A stretch of DNA of 64,000 nt from Coleofasciculus sp937127375 (GTDB lineage: Bacteria; Cyanobacteriota; Cyanobacteriia; Cyanobacteriales; Coleofasciculaceae), in NCBI GenBank assembly GCA_040218875.1, contig JAVJQP010000163.1. One strand, written 5' to 3'. Below, piece after piece: positions 58,323-64,000 of this stretch. Made by a program: the position numbers and the translations under genes. The notes beneath the pieces are model-generated. The model was given only the letters and a program-made list of their open reading frames with translations. It had not been told where the DNA came from and did no database searches. Positions within the stretch are counted from its first letter, which is position 1. The number at the start of each line of letters is the position of its first letter.

Positions 58323-59789
58323 ATCAAAAACGGACTTTACAATGTTGTAGGTGCTGTTATTCGCATGGGATTAACTGTACTAACCATTCCTTTACTCATA
58401 CGTCTCATTGGGGTTGAGGAATATGGTCTGTGGACGCTTACTTCCTCTACAGTTGGGATTGTCAGCCTAGCTGAGGGAGGTCTTTCTGTATCTACCACTG
58501 TTTTCTTGTCGAAGGATTTAGCTAATGATGATGCCGATAGTGCCTCTCAGACACTAACAGTAATAGTAGGAACAATGATTCTACTAGCCACGATAGCTGC
58601 AATTGTCTTATGGGTAGGCGCTCCAAGACTTATTGGTTTATTTCCCTTACTGGAGCAAAGGCAATATCTAGCAGCCGTGCAAGCATTACAAGTCGGCGGA
58701 CTCGTAATTTGGGCGCAATTGCTTCAAAGAGTTCTGGTTGGAGTGGAACAAGCACATCAGCAATATGGAGTAATGAATGTTCTCAATACACTCCAGATCA
58801 CTCTTAGTCATCTAGGTATGTTAATAGTGGCATGGTTAGGTGGACGGACAACTGAACTGATGCAATGGCAAGCTGTTGTCAGTGTAGGCGTTTTAATTAT
58901 TCATGGTTGGGTAGGATGGTTACTACTCAGACATTTTCAAATACATATAGCTTGGAGTAACACTAAAGGAATGGATATTGCCAAATACAGCTTAATGACC
59001 TGGTTGGCATCATTGGGCAGCGCTCTCTTTAATAAAGTTGATAGAATATTAGTCGGAGCGTCATTAGGTACTGGTTTATTGGGAGTTTATGCAGCAATTA
59101 CTAACGTTACAGTACAAATTAATTCATTTTCTGCTGTGGCTATTCAACCTGTACTTCCGGCGATAAGTAACCACATTGCCAGAAAAGAGTTCGACCTATT
59201 AACACTACAACGACAAGTCAAACAGGCACTTGATATCAATAGTATAATTGCTCTAGGATTAGGTGCTGGACTTCTAGCACTTGCACCGCAAATAATCCAA
59301 GTAGTGATCCCTGGGCAATCTCCTAGGAGTTACTTATCAGAATTTAATACGGCAACAATAATTTATTCACTCTATTCGGTGAATGCTGTTGGTTACTACG
59401 TACTCCTAGCTGTCAAGGATGTGAATAAATTTATGGTGATTCAACTTGTCAGTGGGATAATATCACTTGCTCTTATAACTATTGGTTTACACAGTTTTGG
59501 TTTACTGGGAGCAATCGCAGGAAATGTGGGCTATCTGGGAGTTTTTGTATTAACCTTTTTAGGGATGAAAAACTTGAATATACCGTTGCGATTATGGCTG
59601 GATTGGCTGAAGTTTCCTTTAGCATGGTTCTTATCAGTGATATTTATAAATACAGCTTATCAAATAAACTTAAATTATAAAATATTTATATTTGCGTTAG
59701 AAGTCATTGTCATTTTAAATTGGTTTAAATCAACACAAAACATTAATTTCCTAACTTTGATTCGGCAGCTAACCCAAAAAAAATGTTAA
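58320..59789 (+). CDS. Polysaccharide flippase (Wzx/MATE-like)
   Basis: A 489-residue protein with about 12-14 membrane segments. The N terminus MIKNGLYNVVGAVIRMGLTV, then LTIPLLIRLIGVEEYGLW, is the usual oligosaccharide-flippase start. A KVDRILVGASLGTGLLGVYA segment is also characteristic. It would move polyprenyl-linked repeat units to the outer face. The GTG start at 58320 follows a tandem repeat rather than a clear ribosome site. The gene begins the AT-rich second cluster and overlaps the next gene by seven bases. Confidence 0.88.
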   Translation: MIKNGLYNVVGAVIRMGLTVLTIPLLIRLIGVEEYGLWTLTSSTVGIVSLAEGGLSVSTTVFLSKDLANDDADSASQTLTVIVGTMILLATIAAIVLWVGAPRLIGLFPLLEQRQYLAAVQALQVGGLVIWAQLLQRVLVGVEQAHQQYGVMNVLNTLQITLSHLGMLIVAWLGGRTTELMQWQAVVSVGVLIIHGWVGWLLLRHFQIHIAWSNTKGMDIAKYSLMTWLASLGSALFNKVDRILVGASLGTGLLGVYAAITNVTVQINSFSAVAIQPVLPAISNHIARKEFDLLTLQRQVKQALDINSIIALGLGAGLLALAPQIIQVVIPGQSPRSYLSEFNTATIIYSLYSVNAVGYYVLLAVKDVNKFMVIQLVSGIISLALITIGLHSFGLLGAIAGNVGYLGVFVLTFLGMKNLNIPLRLWLDWLKFPLAWFLSVIFINTAYQINLNYKIFIFALEVIVILNWFKSTQNINFLTLIRQLTQKKC

Positions 59790-60631
59790 ACGTTCGTTTT
59801 TTTTCAAAAATTTATCGCCGCTTTTTGTTATATATATGGAAAATTAGATGTATTTTTCCATCTAAACCATTGACTACATTTTTGTTAAATGATGGTTCTC
59901 GCTTTGATTATCATCTAAAAACTGCTATTGGGGGTTCATTATTTTGTGGCGGATTTGAAAATCAAGAAACTGAATTTTTACAGCAAACATTGAAACCTGG
60001 AAGTATATTTTTCGATATTGGTGCAAATGGTGGTTTTTATACTGTTATTGCTGCCAAACAAGTAGGATTAAAGGGACATGTGTATGCTTTTGAACCTGGA
60101 CAGTCTGAGTTAGAACTTTTGCGTCATAACATTTCCATAAATAATCTCAACAATGTTACTATCGTCGAATGTGCAGTTGGAAATACAACTGGTACAGCAC
60201 AACTTGCCATTTCTTGTGATGGAGCGATGAATTCTTTAGCTAAAACTAATCATCCCTGGCAATGTATCGAACGGTGGCAATCTGTAAAAATTATTAGCTT
60301 AGATAATTTCATACAAGAATATGGAATCAAAAAAGTTGATTTTATCAAAATTGATGTAGAAGGAGCTGAAAAGCTTGTTTTTGAAGGAGCTAATCGTATC
60401 TTGTCTTCTGATCAGGAAATAATTGTTATGTTTGAGGCTTATGAACTTAATGTTAACAGTTTTGGATATTCTGTTCAGGAATTTATAGAAAATCTAATAA
60501 ATTCAGGAATGTATTTGTATTACTTAAATAAGTTGAATTATTTGACAAGAATTTACAAATACGATTCTAGATTTGGCAAAAAAATTTATAATTTTATCGT
60601 CACTAATAAACCATTTAAATTAGAACACTAA
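59783..60631 (+). CDS. FkbM family methyltransferase
   Basis: A 282-residue methyltransferase of the FkbM type. The SAM motif is SIFFDIGANGGFYTVIAAKQ (about residue 74), followed by YAFEPGQSELELLRHNISIN and VDFIKIDVEGAEKLVFEGAN, all standard for FkbM. It probably methylates a hydroxyl on the cluster glycan. Its start overlaps the flippase stop. Base composition is markedly AT-rich, as in its neighbours. Confidence 0.87.
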   Translation: MLNVRFFSKIYRRFLLYIWKIRCIFPSKPLTTFLLNDGSRFDYHLKTAIGGSLFCGGFENQETEFLQQTLKPGSIFFDIGANGGFYTVIAAKQVGLKGHVYAFEPGQSELELLRHNISINNLNNVTIVECAVGNTTGTAQLAISCDGAMNSLAKTNHPWQCIERWQSVKIISLDNFIQEYGIKKVDFIKIDVEGAEKLVFEGANRILSSDQEIIVMFEAYELNVNSFGYSVQEFIENLINSGMYLYYLNKLNYLTRIYKYDSRFGKKIYNFIVTNKPFKLEH

Positions 60632-60636
60632 CGTTT

Positions 60637-61380
60637 ATGACTCTACTACCAAAAATTGCTCGCCGCATCCAAATTTTAGCCCATATAATTGAAAACCCAA
60701 ATCTATTGGCACTTATTTTGCAAGGGGGTTCAATCAATAAGTTTATCTCCTTAGATCAACCCTGGCTACATGAATTAAATATAAAAACAGTTCTCGATAT
60801 TGGCGCACATGCTGGTATATCCGCTGTTACGATTCACTCAGTTTTCCCAAAAGCACAAATTTACTCGTTTGAACCTTTGCCAATTTGTTTTCAAAAATTG
60901 CAAATGAGAATGGCAGGTGTGAAAAACTTTAAGGGATTTAATATTGCACTTGGAGATTGTTCAAGTACTTTGCCTCTGGATTGTAATAGCTTTACACCAT
61001 CATCTTCATTTCTTAAAATGACCGATTTGCATAAAACAGAATTTCCTTATACCCGTCATAGCCAACCTCTGAGAGTTAAGGTAGAAAGACTAGACACCAT
61101 AGCTGAACAACTTACAATTATCGACCCTCTCTGGATTAAAGTTGATGTTCAAGGCTACGAAGAAAAAGTTATTCAGGGTGGTGAGAAGACAATTCAACGA
61201 GCCAAACTAATTATTATAGAAACCTCTTTTCAAAAACTGTATGAAGGTCAGCCCTTATTTGACAATATATATAATCATCTGATAAGATTTGGTTTCAAGT
61301 ATTTTGGTTCTATTGACCAGTTGCGTAGCCGTAAAAGTGGACAGGTTTTGCAAGAAGATAGTATTTTTATGAAAAAATAA
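60637..61380 (+). CDS. FkbM family methyltransferase, second copy
   Basis: A 247-residue FkbM-type protein five bases after the first. It has IKTVLDIGAHAGISAVTIHS, IYSFEPLPICFQKLQ and LWIKVDVQGYEEKVIQGGEK, matching the same motifs with IKVDVQG in place of IKIDVEG. Sequence divergence from its neighbour is substantial, so different hydroxyl targets are likely. It is shorter than the first copy at both ends. Confidence 0.85.
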   Translation: MTLLPKIARRIQILAHIIENPNLLALILQGGSINKFISLDQPWLHELNIKTVLDIGAHAGISAVTIHSVFPKAQIYSFEPLPICFQKLQMRMAGVKNFKGFNIALGDCSSTLPLDCNSFTPSSSFLKMTDLHKTEFPYTRHSQPLRVKVERLDTIAEQLTIIDPLWIKVDVQGYEEKVIQGGEKTIQRAKLIIIETSFQKLYEGQPLFDNIYNHLIRFGFKYFGSIDQLRSRKSGQVLQEDSIFMKK

Positions 61381-61432
61381 TAATCAGAAATTTGTACTGC
61401 TTTACTTAAACTAAAATAAAGGATTTTGGAAA

Positions 61433-62317
61433 ATGTTAAATTTAAGCGCTCTCAAAGAAAAAGGAATTAGAAAATTTTGTATAAGAACGTGGAGTTTATG
61501 GGAAAAACTGGGAATTCACCTTTCTCCCAATCACTTTTACTGGCCTATACCCGATACGTCAGAGCTAATGAACTATGACTTTAGTCAAGCTTTTACCACG
61601 GAGGGAATTGATTTCAATGATCAAGCAATGCTAGATTTATTGAGTAAAATTTCTAACTATAGAGAAGAGTATGCTAGTATATATACAGGATCTGCTTATG
61701 AGTCAAATGGTGACGGAGCTATACTTTATGGTATGATTAGGAAATATAAACCAAGGCGGATTATAGAAATCGGCTCAGGATTTTCTACGAGAGTTTCATG
61801 GTTTGCTTTACAACAAAACCAATCAAAAAGTTATTCTGGAGAAATAGTCTCAATTGAACCGTATCCCTCAACCGTTTTGCTAAATTTGGTCGATCAAAGT
61901 AATGATATTACCCTAATTCAAGAAAAGGTCGAAAAAGTCGGAAATCTCATTTTTGAATCCCTGAGCGCCGGAGATGTACTATTTATTGATTCCTCACATG
62001 TTGTTAAATGTGGCAATGATGTACATTTTATCTACTTAAATTTACTACCCAAAATTCCAATCGGAACGATCGTACATATACATGATATTCGTTTTCCTTA
62101 TGAATACCCAAGGGAGTGGGTCATTAAGGCAAAAAAATTTTGGAATGAACAATATTTACTTCAAATGTTTTTAAGCTTTAATGATAGTTTTAAAATTGTA
62201 TTTGCTGGAAATTATATGTACAATAAGTATCCCAAGATAATGAGAGAATCATTAGTAGGCTTGGGTGACGAAGAAAATGGCTGGCCCGGATGCTTTTGGA
62301 TAACAAGAGTAAAGTGA
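61433..62317 (+). CDS. Class I SAM methyltransferase (Methyltransf_24-like)
   Basis: A 294-residue protein. The SAM motif is PRRIIEIGSGFSTRVSWFAL (about residue 103), with VSIEPYP motif II and LSAGDVLFIDSSHVVKCGND, then VHIHDIRFPYEYPREW. The layout fits cephalosporin-hydroxylase/Methyltransf_24 families that act on sugars or aglycones. The N-terminal 90 residues contain a conserved-looking TSELMNYDFSQAF region. It follows the FkbM pair by 52 bases with AAAGGA before the ATG. Confidence 0.8.
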   Translation: MLNLSALKEKGIRKFCIRTWSLWEKLGIHLSPNHFYWPIPDTSELMNYDFSQAFTTEGIDFNDQAMLDLLSKISNYREEYASIYTGSAYESNGDGAILYGMIRKYKPRRIIEIGSGFSTRVSWFALQQNQSKSYSGEIVSIEPYPSTVLLNLVDQSNDITLIQEKVEKVGNLIFESLSAGDVLFIDSSHVVKCGNDVHFIYLNLLPKIPIGTIVHIHDIRFPYEYPREWVIKAKKFWNEQYLLQMFLSFNDSFKIVFAGNYMYNKYPKIMRESLVGLGDEENGWPGCFWITRVK

Positions 62318-62330
62318 GGACTATTACAAC

Positions 62331-63152
62331 ATGGAGAGTAAGCCACTCGTTTCTATTATTACAGTATGTCGCAATAGTCAAACTTATATTAGATATGCAA
62401 TAGAGTCAGTTTTAAATCAAGGCTATCCTTATATTGAATATATTATAGTAGACGGAAACTCAACCGATGAAACTATAGCTGTTATCCAAGAATATGAACC
62501 GAAGTTTAAAGGTAGAATGCGCTGGATATCTGAACCCGATCAAGGTATCTATGATGCTATGAATAAAGGAATAAAGCTGGCAAAAGGTGAAATTATTGGA
62601 ATCCTTAATAGTGATGACTGGTACAGCGCCATTGCTGTCGAGAAGGTTGTCGCTCTTTTTCTGAGTGATACAAATATAGGTTTAGTACATGGTAGACTCG
62701 CCAACTATAATAATCAAGATAAACTAGATAGTGTTTATGGAAAAAGGCTGAGCCGTTTCTCTTTTGCTGAACAGACACCTTTTAGTCATCCAACCTGTTT
62801 CGTTAGAAAAACAGTATATGATAGTATTGGTATTTTCGATGTGCAATTTAGAACGGCATCCGATTATGATTTTATGTTACGGGTTTACGGTTCAGAAACT
62901 ATTAAAACTGTTTACCTTGATGAGGTAGTAACAAATTTTAGAAAAACTGGCGTTACGTCTTCAATGCGTATTTCGCCTATAGTCCAAATTTTTAGGCTGC
63001 TTAGGAAAAACAAATACAGATTTTCCTATATAATAATTGGCATTGTATACAGACTAACCAGAGATATAATAAAAATTGCTTTAGTGTCAATGAAATTAGA
63101 GGTAGTAATTAAATTCAGGCGTCGCTGGAGTCACCTCCATGAAAAAGTATGA
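62331..63152 (+). CDS. Glycosyltransferase family 2
   Basis: A 273-residue GT2 of the WcaA-like group. It has PLVSIITVCRNSQTYIRYAI, IIVDGNSTDETIAVIQ, GIYDAMNKGIKLAKGEIIGI and the LNSDDW metal-binding motif near residue 93, then TPFSHPTCFVRKTVYDSIGI. It is a cytoplasmic transferase adding a sugar to the repeat unit. The stop overlaps the next gene's start by ATGA. Confidence 0.87.
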   Translation: MESKPLVSIITVCRNSQTYIRYAIESVLNQGYPYIEYIIVDGNSTDETIAVIQEYEPKFKGRMRWISEPDQGIYDAMNKGIKLAKGEIIGILNSDDWYSAIAVEKVVALFLSDTNIGLVHGRLANYNNQDKLDSVYGKRLSRFSFAEQTPFSHPTCFVRKTVYDSIGIFDVQFRTASDYDFMLRVYGSETIKTVYLDEVVTNFRKTGVTSSMRISPIVQIFRLLRKNKYRFSYIIIGIVYRLTRDIIKIALVSMKLEVVIKFRRRWSHLHEKV

Positions 63153-64000
63153 AATCCAAAAGTAATTTACTACTAAGAAATTTAATTTGTGCCTATATTT
63201 TTTTTGCTAGCTGGACAGATTCGTTTTCTTTGTCCGAAAAATTGCCTTTACACATTGTCATTTTAGGTGCTATTGTAGTTGTTTTTATAATAGCGTTTCT
63301 CAATGGTAAAAAAAATCTGTCTAGAGCCTATAAACCTGAAGACTTTCTTGTGATCCTATGCTTTATTGGAGTGTGCTTATCAGGGCTTTTAAATCCGAAT
63401 GGAAAGACAGTGAACTATGTTATTGCCTATTTTGCTGTCTTCATAATAGGTTATTTACTTTTAAAAGGGATAGTTGCTCAAAATATTAACTGGCAAACTT
63501 TGCTTAAAATAAACACAATTGCTCTTATTTTTGTAGCATTATTTACAATATTTGAGTTCTTGATAGAATTTTTGACTGGCTTTGATATCCAAACATTTAT
63601 ACCTAGAGAAAATCCAGCAAGAGCAACTTATCTTCTTCGATTTCCCAGAGCCTATGGTTTTGCACATGAGCCAACTATCTTGGCTTTCTACTTTAATACT
63701 CTGGGTCTTATTGGTTTATGGAAATTATGGTATTGGAATAGTATTGGCAGAGTTTTTCATAGATATTGGTTGAAAATTCCTCTCACTCTGATCGCAATAT
63801 TTGCATGGCTCAGTACATTTTCTGCCGCCGGATTTGTTTTTCTTCCTTGCAGTATAATTCTGGCAAACTGCTTGAAGAAGCGACACAATTTTTCACGAAC
63901 TATATCCCCTAGACTTATATTTTTAGTTGTACTGAGCATAGTAATAGTGACTCTTCTGCTTTCTATTGTTTATTTGAATATTTTTCAATCTCGAGAGATT
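63149..64000 (+). CDS. Wzy-like O-antigen polymerase/ligase, partial
   Basis: The frame starts at ATG 63149 (overlapping the GT2 stop) and is open to the window edge, at least 284 residues. It is highly hydrophobic, with about seven membrane segments (e.g. LPLHIVILGAIVVVFIIAFL, then TLLKINTIALIFVALFTIFE). The segment RFPRAYGFAHEPTILAFYFN is the type of loop found between helices in Wzy/O-antigen-ligase-like proteins. With the Wzx flippase five genes upstream it suggests a Wzx/Wzy-dependent second polysaccharide cluster. Confidence 0.75.
   Translation, partial: MKSKSNLLLRNLICAYIFFASWTDSFSLSEKLPLHIVILGAIVVVFIIAFLNGKKNLSRAYKPEDFLVILCFIGVCLSGLLNPNGKTVNYVIAYFAVFIIGYLLLKGIVAQNINWQTLLKINTIALIFVALFTIFEFLIEFLTGFDIQTFIPRENPARATYLLRFPRAYGFAHEPTILAFYFNTLGLIGLWKLWYWNSIGRVFHRYWLKIPLTLIAIFAWLSTFSAAGFVFLPCSIILANCLKKRHNFSRTISPRLIFLVVLSIVIVTLLLSIVYLNIFQSREI

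Noticed and set aside
1..64000. tRNA, rRNA, retron, DGR or CRISPR-Cas system
   Set aside because: No cloverleaf, reverse-transcriptase motif, template/variable repeat or Cas protein was recognised on either strand.

Overview
The window looks like the chromosome of a cyanobacterium. The evidence is psbB and psbT of photosystem II, a cyanobacterial group 2 sigma factor, a three-S1-domain rpsA, very frequent GCGATCGC (HIP1) octamers, and short palindromic repeats of the kind scattered through genomes of large, often filamentous, cyanobacteria. The repeat load and the Uma2/DUF29/DUF4058/UPF0175 families suggest a big-genome, mat-forming type such as Coleofasciculus, Microcoleus or Moorena. That placement is inference.

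Layout. (1) 1-9.6 kb, + strand: a glycan-modification island with two tandem pairs of PAPS-type sulfotransferases, a GT4 and two GT2 glycosyltransferases, and a tandem pair of hexapeptide O-acetyltransferases. (2) 9.6-25.7 kb: housekeeping block with a decayed VapBC-type toxin-antitoxin pair, a SigC-like sigma factor, an SDR, hemE, an LD-carboxypeptidase with a repeat-derived insert, a TPR protein, a basic-tailed unknown, a DUF39 homocysteine-biosynthesis protein, an AI-2E-type permease, psbB-psbT, nrdR and rpsA. (3) 25.7-51.6 kb, all on the - strand: a large extracellular-polysaccharide cluster. Read in transcription order it has a Wzz-like protein, a FlaA1/WbpM-like dehydratase, an O-antigen ligase/polymerase, an extended Wzt ATPase, a coiled-coil methyltransferase, GT4 enzymes and a methyltransferase, two tandem YfhO proteins, nucleotide-sugar enzymes, a polyprenyl-phosphate GT2, a methyltransferase, GtrA and two more GT4s. 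(4) 51.6-58.3 kb: an accessory zone of PD-(D/E)XK-like proteins (Uma2, an unnamed 210-residue protein), DUF4058, DUF29 and UPF0175/DUF3368 modules, interleaved with gene fragments, ~85-bp MITE-like repeats, a 17-bp tandem array and a degenerate second copy of the wzz-like gene. (5) 58.3-64 kb, + strand, AT-rich: start of a second polysaccharide cluster with a Wzx-like flippase, two FkbM methyltransferases, another methyltransferase, a GT2 and a Wzy-like protein running off the window.

How it fits together. Clusters 1, 3 and 5 together could build, export, sulfate, acetylate and methylate surface polysaccharide. The most interesting functional inference is that GtrA, the DPMS-like GT2 and the two YfhO proteins form a three-component lipid-linked glycosylation module like CsbB-GtcA-YfhO of Gram-positives. 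A second is an ABC-export arm made of an extended Wzt next to a possible chain-capping methyltransferase, with no Wzm permease in view. The accessory zone shows repeats inserting into and recombining between small modular genes, and in two other places repeat DNA seems to have been kept in-frame inside enzymes.
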